A DNA stretch of 36,994 bases, taken from contig CANSSJ010000018.1 in NCBI GenBank assembly GCA_947649625.1, positions 1 through 36,994 on the forward strand. The letters are read 5' to 3'. The notes below the pieces were generated by a model that was not told where the DNA came from, ran no database searches, and saw only the letters and a list, made by a program, of their open reading frames with translations. The translations under genes were made by a program, and so were the position numbers. Source of the stretch: an uncultured Bacillota bacterium (lineage in GTDB: Bacteria > Bacillota > Clostridia > Oscillospirales > Oscillospiraceae). Within the stretch, counting starts at the first letter, position 1. Every line of letters begins with the position of its first letter. Shown piece by piece: positions 22,540 to 30,176 of this stretch.

Positions 22540-22612
22540 ATGGTCCACTTCTCCTCTTGCTTTTCACAATTTACATTCATTTTAGACCTGTTTTGTCCAA
22601 AAAGCAAGAAAC

Positions 22613-23596
22613 TCAATTATAATATTTCTCCGGCCAGACGTAGACGGACAGCCCGTCCAGCTCCCCGTACTCGATGAGCTGGGGGGCCAGCGTCTGGACG
22701 TCGTACCGCCGGGCCACGGCGGTGTCCAGATACAGGCAGCACAGCCGCTTCATGGTGGAGATGACCTCCAGACCGGTGAGGCCGGGGTTGTCATACAGCT
22801 CCAGGACGTGGGCTCGGCAGAACTCCAGGCCGCTGACGTCTCCCAAACCGGTTTTGGACAGGTTCAGCATCCCCAGCCGCTTGCACTTGCGCAGGCAGGC
22901 CAGCGTCCCCGGCTCCAGGGGGTTGCCCCGCAGGTCCAGGGTGTTCAGGCTGGTCAGCCCCCGCAGGGGCTCCAGGCTGGAGATTCGGTTGCCGTAGACA
23001 TGGAGCTGCACCAGCTTGTCCAGCCCCGCCAGGGGGGACAGGTCGGAGATCAGGTTGTAGGGCATCCACAGCTCCCGCAGGCCGGTGAGGGAGGCCAGGG
23101 GGGACAGGTCCTCCACGTCGTTGTCCCACAGGTCCAGCTCCTTGAGCCGGGTCAGCCCCTCCAGGAAGGACAGGTCCCGGATGCCCACCCCGCGCCGCTG
23201 AAACCGCTTGTCCCCCGCCAGCTCCATCGCTGTTCGGAAGAGGGCCCGCTCTCCGGGGGCAAGACCGGCTTCCACCGCCTGCGCCCCCTCCGCCTGGATC
23301 GCCCGGACCAGCTCTCCCAGGCGGGCCAGCTCCTCCGGGTCCTCCCAGCGGACGCTGTCATGGGACGCCGCCTCCGCCCGGGAGCGCCACCCGCGCTGTT
23401 TCCGCCCCGAGGCCCGCCGCTCTGCGATTCCACCCGGGCGCTCCTGGGGCAGGGGGCACAGGGCGCCCCGCAGCCGGTTTTTCAGCCAGCCCGCCCACAC
23501 CTTGGGGCTGGGCCCGGAGTAAAAAAAGCCGTCCGCGTCGGGGAACTGGATGCCGGCGTCGATCTGATTTCGCTCTATGTCTCTTGTGCGGTCCAT
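22613..23596 (-). CDS. Leucine-rich-repeat protein without signal peptide
   Basis: A 327-residue protein with about six leucine-rich repeats at roughly 143-290. Units of about 22 residues include LTRLKELDLWDNDVEDLSPL, LTGLRELWMPYNLISDLSPL, LDKLVQLHVYGNRISSLEPL and LTSLNTLDLRGNPL, as in internalin-type repeats; the later ones are less regular. The N-terminal 140 residues are polar and unrecognised, with many basic residues at 45-75. There is no signal peptide, so it is probably cytosolic and works in protein binding. TTAGGAGAGG supports the ATG at 23596; the upstream frame has no ribosome-binding site. No partner is known. It may be transcribed with the coiled-coil gene only by read-through. 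Confidence 0.85.
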   Translation of the reverse strand: MDRTRDIERNQIDAGIQFPDADGFFYSGPSPKVWAGWLKNRLRGALCPLPQERPGGIAERRASGRKQRGWRSRAEAASHDSVRWEDPEELARLGELVRAIQAEGAQAVEAGLAPGERALFRTAMELAGDKRFQRRGVGIRDLSFLEGLTRLKELDLWDNDVEDLSPLASLTGLRELWMPYNLISDLSPLAGLDKLVQLHVYGNRISSLEPLRGLTSLNTLDLRGNPLEPGTLACLRKCKRLGMLNLSKTGLGDVSGLEFCRAHVLELYDNPGLTGLEVISTMKRLCCLYLDTAVARRYDVQTLAPQLIEYGELDGLSVYVWPEKYYN

Positions 23597-23626
23597 CTTC
23601 AATACCTCTCCTAATATAAAATAACA

Positions 23627-23643
23627 GGGAGACATTGTCTCCC
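23627..23643 (-). terminator. Terminator after the coiled-coil gene
   Basis: GGGAGACA pairs with TGTCTCCC; on the minus strand TGTTATTTTAT follows. It lies between the coiled-coil stop and the LRR start codon. Confidence 0.6.
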
Positions 23644-23652
23644 CGTCGCGGT

Positions 23653-23901
23653 TCAGCCGTCTATGTCCGGCAGAGGAAAGGTCGCGGCCATGCTCACTTT
23701 TTCTGCCCAGCCGATCAGACTGTTCACACCGTTGCGGACCTCTTCGTTGCTCTCCTCCAGGCTGCCCAGCCTGTCCTCCAAGCTGTCCAGCCTGTCCTCC
23801 AAGCTGTCCAGCCTGTCCTCAATACTGTCCAGCCGCTGGATAACTGGCGCCAGCTTCAGGTCCATTAAGTCACCGATTGCTTTCAAATCCTCTGCAATCA
23901 T
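23653..23901 (-). CDS. 82-aa heptad coiled-coil protein
   Basis: A small soluble protein, mostly a coiled coil. After MIAEDLKAIGDLMDLKLAPVIQRL it repeats the heptad DSIEDRL, DSLEDRL, DSLEDRL, GSLEESN (about residues 25-52), with hydrophobic residues at a and d and salt-bridging E/D/R between, suggesting parallel oligomers. The C-terminus VNSLIGWAEKVSMAATF may form a short amphipathic helix. AAGGGGGG lies a few nt before the ATG. No family is recognised; some phage and mobile elements carry proteins of this form. It lies between YbaB and the LRR protein; a shared role is not shown. Confidence 0.75.
   Translation of the reverse strand: MIAEDLKAIGDLMDLKLAPVIQRLDSIEDRLDSLEDRLDSLEDRLGSLEESNEEVRNGVNSLIGWAEKVSMAATFPLPDIDG
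23761..23832. repeat. 21-bp tandem repeats encoding heptads
   Basis: The unit AGCCTGTCCTCCAAGCTGTCC recurs about three times with nearly no change, so codon choice has been kept as well as the peptide. This indicates recent tandem duplication inside the coiled-coil gene. Confidence 0.8.
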
Positions 23902-23955
23902 GACAACCCCCCCTTATCTTCTGTCTTTAGTATACCACGCCTGTCAAGCCCCGGT

Positions 23956-24309
23956 TTACAGCCCCAGGCCGCCCAGGTTCAGCCCGCCAGTGAGGGACTG
24001 CATGGTATTGGCGGCGTCGGCGTCAGCGGCGCGCATGGCCTCGTTGACGGCGGCCACGATCATATCCTGGAGCATCTCCACATCGTCAGGGTCCACAGCC
24101 TCCGGGTCGATGACCAGGTTTTTCAGCTCATGTTTACCGTTGACGGTGGCGGACACCACTCCGCCGCCGGAGGCGGCCTGATACTCCTTCTCCTGGAGCT
24201 CCTGCTGCATCCGCAGCATGTCCTGCTGCATCTTCTGGGCCTGCTTGATCATATTCATATTCATGCCGCCGCCCATGCCGGGCATACCCCGTCCGTATCC
24301 TTTCGCCAT
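23956..24309 (-). CDS. ybaB: YbaB/EbfC nucleoid-associated protein
   Basis: A 117-residue DNA-binding protein of the YbaB/EbfC family, often encoded between dnaX and recR. A G/M-rich N-terminus MAKGYGRGMPGMGGGMNMN precedes helix 1, IKQAQKMQQDMLRMQQELQEKEYQA (about 21-45). The beta-strand core has GGGVVSATVNGKHELKNLVIDPEAVDPDDVEMLQDMI, the family's typical block. GGAG precedes the ATG. It lies 114 nt after the dnaX stop, with a dispersed repeat between. No recR follows; the next gene encodes the coiled coil. Confidence 0.95.
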   Translation of the reverse strand: MAKGYGRGMPGMGGGMNMNMIKQAQKMQQDMLRMQQELQEKEYQAASGGGVVSATVNGKHELKNLVIDPEAVDPDDVEMLQDMIVAAVNEAMRAADADAANTMQSLTGGLNLGGLGL

Positions 24310-24348
24310 AACGAAAACTCCTTTGAAAAATCTTATATTAGGTCGATG

Positions 24349-24416
24349 TGTAGGGCGTGACGACCCGGCACGCCGTATTCCCGTACAGCGGCGCGCCGAG
24401 GTCGTCGCGCCCTACA
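24349..24416. repeat. REP-like palindrome between dnaX and ybaB
   Basis: TGTAGGGCGTGACGACC and a right end GGTCGTCGCGCCCTACA flank an inner palindrome CGGCGCGCCG. It shares the TGTAGGGCG/CGCCCTACA ends with the others. A related GACGACC core occurs at 3047 and 35537. Confidence 0.75.
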
Positions 24417-24423
24417 GGTGCAA

Positions 24424-26169
24424 TCATTGAATGGTAATGTTATCCAGCCCCCCGAAGGACATCAAATCGTCCAGCGGATCTTTCTCCGCTACTGGGGCGG
24501 GAGACGCCACGGCAGGTTCCGCAACCGGCGGAGCACCGGTAACTACGCCCACCTGGGGCTGTCCCCCAAAGGCGGAAGCAGCCGCCGCGGCCAGCTTTTC
24601 CAGCACCGCCGGCTTGTTCAGCATGGAACGGGTAAACTCGCTGTCCACCCACAGGGTAAGCTGTCCGTTTTTCCACACTCCGGCCACCTTGGCCGGGTTG
24701 TTCAGATAGGGCATCACCGTGGGGGGCACCTTCCCCTTCAGGCCCGCCGCGAAGGAGGGCCAGAAGGCGCTGTCGCCGCCGCTTTGGACGGCCGGCCCGG
24801 GCGCGGCGGGGGCGGGTCTGGGAGCTGGTGCCGCCGGTTCCGGTTTGGGCAGGGGGGCGGGTTCGTCAAAGACATACTCCGATTCCTCGGGAGGTTCTTC
24901 CGGCAGGGGAGGCCTCTCTTCCTCCCAAGGTGGAAGGTCGTCCGCCGGGGCGGACTTCTCCACCTTTGCCGGGGCGGCTGGCTCAGGTCCCGCCGGAGGG
25001 GCGGAGACAGGCGCGGCCGGTATCCCCTTCGCCAGCATTTCCTCCAGCCGGGCGATCCGGGCGGACAGCCCGGCGAAGGACTCGTCCAGCCCCTCGTCGC
25101 TGAGACGGATGAGGCACAGCTCCGCGTCGGTGCGCCGGTTGGCGCTGCGGGGCAGGTCGGCCCCCGCCGCCTGGAGCTGGGTGAGCATCTGGAGCAGCCG
25201 CTGGGCGGGCAGACGCTCTCCCAGCCTGCGCAGGGTGGCCTCGTCGTAGCCCCCGGCCATCAGGGCGGCTCCCCCCTGGGGGGCGGTCTTTCTCAGAAGC
25301 AGGTCCCGGGCCAGGCCGGACAGCTCCCCCAGAACAGCGCCCACGTCCTTGCCGCTGGCGTAGAGCCGGGCCAGGGTATCCAGCGCCCCGGCGGTGTCCC
25401 GGGCGGCAAGCCGCTCCATCAGGGCGGCAGTCTCCACATTGCCGGCCAGTCCCAAGGTATCCAGGATGGCCTGTTCATCCACCGGCCCCCGACCTCCGGC
25501 ACACTGGTCCAGCAGAGACAGGGCGTCCCGCATCCCGCCGTCGGCCAGCCGGGCCAGCAGGGCCGCCCCCTCCCTGGTCAGGGGGATGTTCTCCTGTTCC
25601 GCCACATACTCCAGCCGCTGGGCGATCTGTATGGGTAAAATCCGCTTGAAGGCGAACTGCTGGCACCGGCTCTTGATGGTGGCGGGCACCTTGTGCAGCT
25701 CGGTGGTGGCCAGGATAAACAGAAGGTGGGCGGGGGGCTCCTCCAGAATTTTCAGCAGGGCGTTGAAGGCGGCGGTGGACAGCATGTGGACCTCGTCCAC
25801 GATGTACACCCGCATCCGGACGGCGGCGGGGGTATACACTGCCTCGTCCCGCAGGGCCCGGACCTGGTCCACCCCGTTGTTGGAGGCGGCGTCCAGCTCC
25901 AGCACGTCCAGGATGGAGCCGTTCTCTATCCCCAGACAGGCGGGACAGGCGTTGCAGGGGTTGCCGTCCTGGGGGTTCTGGCAGTTCACCGCCCGGGCCA
26001 GGATCTTGGCACAGGTGGTCTTGCCCGTCCCTCGGGTGCCGGTGAACAGATAGGCGTGAGACAGCCGTCCCGCTGCCGTCTGGCGCTTCAGGGTGTCGGT
26101 GATGTGCTCCTGGCCCACCACATCGTCAAAGGTGCGGGGCCGCCACTTGCGGTACAGCGCCTGATACAT
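24424..26169 (-). CDS. dnaX: DNA polymerase III subunits gamma/tau
   Basis: DnaX is the clamp-loader ATPase of the replicase. The 581 residues start MYQALYRKWRPRTFDDVVGQEHI. Walker A is GTRGTGKT (44-51), the zinc-binding set is C63, C72, C75 and C78, and Walker B is IVDEVHML, with sensor region LATTELHKVPATIKSRCQQFAFKRI. Domain III follows to about 360. A long P/A/E-rich linker (about 375-470) then leads to a tau-specific C-terminal domain. No slippery A-run typical of programmed frameshifting was noticed. GAGGTGAACAG precedes the ATG. The leader carries three strong hairpins downstream of the SRP RNA. Confidence 0.97.
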   Translation of the reverse strand: MYQALYRKWRPRTFDDVVGQEHITDTLKRQTAAGRLSHAYLFTGTRGTGKTTCAKILARAVNCQNPQDGNPCNACPACLGIENGSILDVLELDAASNNGVDQVRALRDEAVYTPAAVRMRVYIVDEVHMLSTAAFNALLKILEEPPAHLLFILATTELHKVPATIKSRCQQFAFKRILPIQIAQRLEYVAEQENIPLTREGAALLARLADGGMRDALSLLDQCAGGRGPVDEQAILDTLGLAGNVETAALMERLAARDTAGALDTLARLYASGKDVGAVLGELSGLARDLLLRKTAPQGGAALMAGGYDEATLRRLGERLPAQRLLQMLTQLQAAGADLPRSANRRTDAELCLIRLSDEGLDESFAGLSARIARLEEMLAKGIPAAPVSAPPAGPEPAAPAKVEKSAPADDLPPWEEERPPLPEEPPEESEYVFDEPAPLPKPEPAAPAPRPAPAAPGPAVQSGGDSAFWPSFAAGLKGKVPPTVMPYLNNPAKVAGVWKNGQLTLWVDSEFTRSMLNKPAVLEKLAAAAASAFGGQPQVGVVTGAPPVAEPAVASPAPVAEKDPLDDLMSFGGLDNITIQ

Positions 26170-26201
26170 TTTCTGTTCACCTCATGCTTTCAGGGTTCGT
26201 C

Positions 26202-26225
26202 AAAAAACGGCGGTGAAGCCGCCGC
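26202..26225 (-). terminator. Intrinsic terminator between SRP RNA and dnaX
   Basis: On the minus strand CGGCGG (26219-26224) pairs with CCGCCG (26208-26213), loop CTTCA, followed by TTTTTT. It would end the SRP RNA transcript, or attenuate dnaX. Confidence 0.8.
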
Positions 26226-26313
26226 CCAAACGGCAACCCAGCGAAGCGGTTGCCGTTTGGAGAGGAGAAGCAAGGGAATGTAATGAGGAATCGCCGCCTT
26301 TGGCGGCGGTTCC
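26226..26313 (-). other. Two extra hairpins between SRP RNA and the terminator
   Basis: CCAAACGGCAACC/GGTTGCCGTTTGG (26226-26260) is a perfect 13-bp stem. GGAATCGCCGCC/GGCGGCGGTTCC (26287-26313) is a near-perfect stem with a short loop. Both are transcribed beyond the SRP RNA body. They may guide 3'-end processing or act in dnaX control. Confidence 0.65.
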
Positions 26314-26339
26314 GAATGGAATGGACTTTGCTTCGACGA

Positions 26340-26640
26340 GGAGCAAGACCGCACACCGGCCTTTGAAGCGCGGGACATACCCGTTACCTGGACAGCCGGC
26401 TCAAGACCAGTGGACCCACGGCACACGCGTCCAAACGCTTAGTGCTGCTCGGTTCCCCGCCTGACACGGTTCACGCCGGCCGCGTTGCGCGGGACCGGTC
26501 TGTCATCACTGCTTATCCAGGGCGGACGATACATCCTCACGTCCGGGGGCCGGGATTCATCCCCGCTATAGCGGATCGCGGGTACAGGGCACCGCTATCT
26601 CCCCGACTAGTGCGGCCTTGCTCCGCGCCGAGACGGAACA
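26340..26640 (-). ncRNA. ffs: Signal recognition particle RNA, large bacterial type (scRNA)
   Basis: The minus strand has the two ends pairing as GAGCAAGGCCGCAC with GTGCGGTCTTGCTC. The 5' Alu-domain block is GGTGCCCTGTACCCGCGATCC followed by GCTATAGCGGGG. The S-domain apical hairpin is GTCAGGCGGGGAACCGAGCAGC then ACTAAG (26438-26467), with GGAA tetraloop and the asymmetric loop that binds Ffh. The roughly 300-nt length and the Alu domain mark the Bacillus/Clostridium form. The RNA with Ffh directs membrane proteins to SecYEG. Location upstream of dnaX is common in Firmicutes. Ends are estimates; the 5' end may be at the +1 near 26646. Confidence 0.93.
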
Positions 26641-26652
26641 AATCTGAAAGCA

Positions 26653-26681
26653 ATTGTACTATATTCTCCCCATTTAATCAA
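26653..26681 (-). promoter_or_regulatory. Sigma-A promoter of the SRP RNA
   Basis: On the minus strand TTGATT (26676-26681) and TACAAT (26653-26658) have a 17-bp spacer, giving a start near 26646. This is the only good promoter found in the gap before dnaX. Confidence 0.8.
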
Positions 26682-26722
26682 TCCTTATTTTGTAACCCGG
26701 CAAAGAAAAATCCCACAGCAAA

Positions 26723-26754
26723 GCGAGGCGCCCTCCCAGGGAGGGCGCCCTCGC
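26723..26754 (-). terminator. Terminator of the bactofilin gene
   Basis: GCGAGG-CGCCCTCCC and GGGAGGGCG-CCCTCGC form a long GC stem. TTTGCTGTGGGATTTTTC follows on the minus strand. It lies just after the bactofilin stop codon. Confidence 0.75.
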
Positions 26755-26759
26755 GTCGA

Positions 26760-27671
26760 TCAGCTGTCTTTCTTCTCCTCGGCGTCCTTCTCGGCGGGCT
26801 TGGCCGCTTTGGGGGCGGCGGGGGCCTTCGGCGCGGCCACAGGGGGCTTGGGCGCCGCGGGACGGGTCACTGCGGGACGGGGCTGCACCGGGGGCACCGT
26901 CGGCATGGCGGGCCGGACGCCCTGCGGCGCCGCGGGGCGGGCGGGAGGGGCGTAAGCGGGCTGCTGTTGCTGCTTGGGAGGCAGGACGCTCTTGCCGATC
27001 AGGATCTCGCCCTGGATAATGGCGCCCTCATCCACAGACAGGCGCTCCGCGGCCACACGGCCGCAAATTACGGCGCTGCCCTCCAGAGCCAGGCGCTTGG
27101 ATACCTGCACGTCGCCCTGGATCTTGCCGTTCAGGATCAGGGACTCGGCCGTTACGTCGCCCTCCACCTCGGACTCGGAGTCCAGCATAGCGGTGCCGGA
27201 CGCGGTGACATTGCCCACCATGTGGATGCTGTACAGCTCCACATTGCCGCCGGTGGCGTTGCCCTGGATCTTTCCCTTCAGCTTCAGGTCCTTGGTGGTG
27301 ACGATGTCACCCTGGACCTCGCCGTACAGCTCCATGCTGGTGTCGCTCTCCACAGAGCCCCGGATGATGGTGCCCGGTGCGATAATGGTGGTGAGCTCCT
27401 GGGAGCCGGCGGGCTCATAGCTCCGGCCAAAATAGGGCTCCGGCGTGCGGGGCGGTTCGGGCGCGCGGGGAGGCTCCGGCACGTAGGCGGGTTCCGGCTC
27501 CGGAGTGTAAACGGGAGCGGGAGCGGGGGTGGGTTCCGGCGTAGGTACAAACATAGGCGTCTCCTCCTGAATTGGTTCCGGCCGCGGCGGAGTGTAGCTC
27601 CGGGGGCGGGAGGCCTCCGGGCCGTCCATAAGCTCTTTTGCGGCCTGTCTGAAATTATCTCTTAATCCCAT
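26760..27671 (-). CDS. Bactofilin-family cytoskeletal protein
   Basis: Bactofilins form nucleotide-free beta-helical filaments that place wall enzymes. The 303-residue protein has a basic N-terminus MGLRDNFRQAAKELM, then a P/E-rich region (about 20-90). The bactofilin core (about 92-205) shows the repeat GTIIRGSVESDTSMELYGEVQGDI and GKIQGDVQVSKRLALEGSAVICGRVAAERLSVDEGAIIQGEI. A long P/A/K-rich tail follows (206-303), likely disordered. AAAAGGAGAAG precedes the ATG. A polysaccharide deacetylase gene lies 17 nt upstream, and FtsEX and M23 genes beyond, which suits a role at the cell wall. Confidence 0.92.
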   Translation of the reverse strand: MGLRDNFRQAAKELMDGPEASRPRSYTPPRPEPIQEETPMFVPTPEPTPAPAPVYTPEPEPAYVPEPPRAPEPPRTPEPYFGRSYEPAGSQELTTIIAPGTIIRGSVESDTSMELYGEVQGDIVTTKDLKLKGKIQGNATGGNVELYSIHMVGNVTASGTAMLDSESEVEGDVTAESLILNGKIQGDVQVSKRLALEGSAVICGRVAAERLSVDEGAIIQGEILIGKSVLPPKQQQQPAYAPPARPAAPQGVRPAMPTVPPVQPRPAVTRPAAPKPPVAAPKAPAAPKAAKPAEKDAEEKKDS

Positions 27672-27688
27672 AATTTTTCTTCTCCTTT

Positions 27689-28735
27689 TTAATCTGGGTA
27701 GCTGTATATCACCGGTTTGACCTCCGGGGTCAGCGCCGCGAAGCTGAAGCCGGCCTCCTGATAGCCCTCAATGATCTGAGGCAGGGCCTCCACCACGTTG
27801 GTGAAGCGGGTGCTGTCGTGCATCAGGAGGATCACCCGCCGCATACTGTCCGCCCGGTCCAGGGCGTTTTCCACCAGGGTCTCGGCCGGCACATTGCCCC
27901 GCACCGCGTCTCCCGACATCCGGTTCCAGTCGAAGTAGACGAAGCCCCGCCGCACCATCTCGCTGATGATGTCCCGGTAGGTGGCGCCGTTGTAGGCGTT
28001 GACGCTACCGCCCGGGAAGCGGAACACCTGGGGCGCGGTGCCGGTGGCCTCCAGGATGGCGTTGTACATGGCGTTAAAGTCCTCCAGATAGGCCTCCACC
28101 GACTGATAGATTTTATTATAATCGTGGGAATAGGTATGGATCCCCAGGGTATGTCCGGCGGCCACGATGTCCCGCATCCACTGGTCCGCCTCCTCCGACT
28201 CCTTGCCGACCACAAAAAAGGTTGCCTTGATACCGTACTCCTCCAGAATCGCCAGCAGCTCGGGTGTCCGGGCGGAGGGCCCGTCGTCAAAGGTGAGGTA
28301 GACGGTCTTCTCCTGATCGATGCTGTTCAGCTTCGCCGGCTTGGCGTACAGGTCGGGGTAGAGCTCCTGATAGGCCGGGAACTCCGGGCCCTCCTCCCCG
28401 GAAGGGTCGTCCTTCCCGGACTGGGAACTGTCCCCCGCGGGCGGGGATCCCCCCGTCTGAGAGGAGCCGGGCGGCTGCTGATCCCCGGTCTGCCCGGGGG
28501 CGGGCTGGGCGCTGACGGTCTGCCGCAGCTGCTTCAGCTCGGCCTTGGTCCGTCCCCAGCATATGCCGAATATGATGGACAGCGTGGTGGGGATCAGGAT
28601 GGCCAGGGCCAGAACGGTCAGGATCAGATGCTTGAAAAACCGGACGCTTCCCAAATAGCCGCCCTCCTGGGGGGGCTGGTATTCTTCCGGATACTGCGGC
28701 TGCGTTTCCATGGGGCCAGAAGCGTTCTCCGCCAC
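27689..28735 (-). CDS. Membrane-anchored polysaccharide deacetylase (NodB/CE4)
   Basis: A 348-residue CE4 enzyme, probably removing acetyl groups from peptidoglycan or related glycans outside the cell. A single membrane anchor lies at about 37-62, then a P/G/S-rich linker (about 75-120), then the NodB domain. Motif 1 is TFDDGPS (148-154), with metal site completed by H200 and H204 in HTYSHD; RFPGGS is motif 3, and FVYFDWNRMSGD and LMHDS are motifs 4 and 5. I use a GTG at 28735 behind AAAGGGGGG; the ATG at 28765 has no ribosome-binding site. Type II topology is inferred. It resembles B. subtilis PdaA/PdaC-like enzymes in the catalytic domain. Confidence 0.92.
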   Translation of the reverse strand: MAENASGPMETQPQYPEEYQPPQEGGYLGSVRFFKHLILTVLALAILIPTTLSIIFGICWGRTKAELKQLRQTVSAQPAPGQTGDQQPPGSSQTGGSPPAGDSSQSGKDDPSGEEGPEFPAYQELYPDLYAKPAKLNSIDQEKTVYLTFDDGPSARTPELLAILEEYGIKATFFVVGKESEEADQWMRDIVAAGHTLGIHTYSHDYNKIYQSVEAYLEDFNAMYNAILEATGTAPQVFRFPGGSVNAYNGATYRDIISEMVRRGFVYFDWNRMSGDAVRGNVPAETLVENALDRADSMRRVILLMHDSTRFTNVVEALPQIIEGYQEAGFSFAALTPEVKPVIYSYPD

Positions 28736-28777
28736 AGGCCTCCCCCCTTTCCGCAATCTGGGCATAATACGCCTGTC

Positions 28778-28806
28778 AAAATATCAGCGCAACTATTCTA
28801 CAACAA
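28778..28806 (-). promoter_or_regulatory. Promoter of the deacetylase-bactofilin unit
   Basis: On the minus strand TTGTTG (28801-28806) and TATTTT (28778-28783) are 17 bp apart. Start near 28771, about 36 nt before the chosen GTG. Confidence 0.5.
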
Positions 28807-28868
28807 AAATCCTCAGATATCAAGCCCAATTTTACTTTTCCCGTGCTTTTCCTGTTTTTTCAACAAAC

Positions 28869-28890
28869 AGGCCCCGCTGCCGCGGGGCCT
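28869..28890 (-). terminator. Terminator of the ftsEX-M23 operon
   Basis: AGGCCCCGC (28869-28877) pairs with GCGGGGCCT (28882-28890), with GTTTGTTG following on the minus strand. It begins 15 nt after the M23 stop. Confidence 0.8.
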
Positions 28891-28905
28891 GCTGGGCGTT
28901 CTGTA

Positions 28906-30165
28906 TTATTTCATCCAGTCCCACACGGGCCTTTTGGTGCCCTGGTAGAGACCGTATAGTGCCTTATCCTTGAAATAATTCAAGGGGTCTGTCCTCGTAT
29001 CGCCCTTGCGCACCTCAAAATGGAGGTGATTGCCGGTGGACCGGCCGGTGGAACCCACGTAGCCAATCACATCCCCCTGCTTGACAGTCTGACCCTTCGA
29101 GCAGCCAATGCGGCTCATATGGGCGTAAAGAGTGTTGGTGCCGTTGCTGTGGGCCACGATGACGTAGTTGCCATAGGACCAGCTGCTGCCGGTACCCTTG
29201 GCTGCGTGGATGACCACCCCGCTCATGGCGGCGTAGATTTTGGTGCCCCCGGGGGCGGAGATATCGACGCCGGCGTGGTTGCCGTATTTACCGGTGACGG
29301 GGTGCACCCGCCCGCCCGCGAAGGAAGTAATGAGATTATAGCTCCCAGGCAGGGGCCACAGATAGCCCGACTCGCTGGGCACGTTGGCGATCTGGGCGGC
29401 GTACTCCTTCTCCTTGGCCTTGATCTGGGCGTCCAGGTCCTTGGCCGCCTTGTTCAGCGCCTCCTCCATGGCCTCCAGCTGGTCCTCGTGGGCGTTGATT
29501 TCGGCGATGAGCTTATCCACCTCGGCCTCCTGGGCCTTCAGCTCGTCCTGGGCGGCCAGCTGCAAGGTCTTGGCCTCCTCCTGCTCGGCCTGGGCCGCCT
29601 CCAGCTCGGCCCGGTCGGCGGCCACCCGCTCCTGGAGGGCCGCCAGATCATCGATCACCTTGTTGTCGTACTGGATGATCTCCTCGATCATCATATAGTT
29701 GTCCAGCAGCTCGGAGAAATCGGAGGAGGAGAAGAGGATGGACCAGTAGGAGACCTCTCCCTGCTCCTCCATGGCTCTCATACGCCGGCAGAACAGGTCG
29801 AACTGGGCTTTTTCGTCCGCCTCGGCCTGCTCCAGCTCAGCCGTCTTTTCGGCGATGAGCTGGTCATACATGGCGATCTGCTCGTTGATGTTTTCGATCT
29901 CCTGACGGATGACGTCGATCTGGTCCTCGATCAGCAGTTTTTTGTTCATCGCCTCGTCCTTGTCCGCCTTGACCGCCTTCAGCTGGTCCTGGATGTCCTT
30001 CTTCTGGCTGGCCAGGGCGCCGGACTGGTTTTTCAGCGCGTCGATCTCCGCCCTGGTGACGGCGGAGCTCTCGATCACCATGTCCCGGCCGGCCAGCGGC
30101 AGGAACAGGGCCAGAACCAGGACCAGGCTCAGCCCCCGGCGCAGAAGTGTTCCTTTTTCCTTCAT
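28906..30165 (-). CDS. Coiled-coil M23 endopeptidase of the EnvC/CwlO-like class
   Basis: A 419-residue exported protein that probably serves as the FtsEX-controlled peptidoglycan hydrolase. Residues 1-25 form a signal peptide or anchor. Coiled coils at about 37-135 and 160-258 match the arms through which FtsX contacts EnvC, PcsB or CwlO. The LytM/M23 domain (266-395) has zinc ligands H297 and D301 in NHAGVD, and H382 in HLHFEVR, with H349 in YAHM and H380. All are present, so unlike E. coli EnvC it should be an active enzyme. AAAGGAGAG precedes the ATG at 30165; the longer frame is shadow. The coding position after ftsE and ftsX supports the assignment. Confidence 0.93.
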   Translation of the reverse strand: MKEKGTLLRRGLSLVLVLALFLPLAGRDMVIESSAVTRAEIDALKNQSGALASQKKDIQDQLKAVKADKDEAMNKKLLIEDQIDVIRQEIENINEQIAMYDQLIAEKTAELEQAEADEKAQFDLFCRRMRAMEEQGEVSYWSILFSSSDFSELLDNYMMIEEIIQYDNKVIDDLAALQERVAADRAELEAAQAEQEEAKTLQLAAQDELKAQEAEVDKLIAEINAHEDQLEAMEEALNKAAKDLDAQIKAKEKEYAAQIANVPSESGYLWPLPGSYNLITSFAGGRVHPVTGKYGNHAGVDISAPGGTKIYAAMSGVVIHAAKGTGSSWSYGNYVIVAHSNGTNTLYAHMSRIGCSKGQTVKQGDVIGYVGSTGRSTGNHLHFEVRKGDTRTDPLNYFKDKALYGLYQGTKRPVWDWMK

Positions 30166-30176
30166 GGCGCTCTCCT

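Noticed and set aside
21056-22567. A 503-codon minus-strand frame over the second MATE gene
   Set aside because: It is the other reading frame of the MATE gene; only the 456-aa frame has membrane segments and MATE signatures.
24424-26169. A programmed frameshift in dnaX making gamma
   Set aside because: No A-run slippery site with a downstream stem was seen in the linker region, so production of a short form cannot be claimed.
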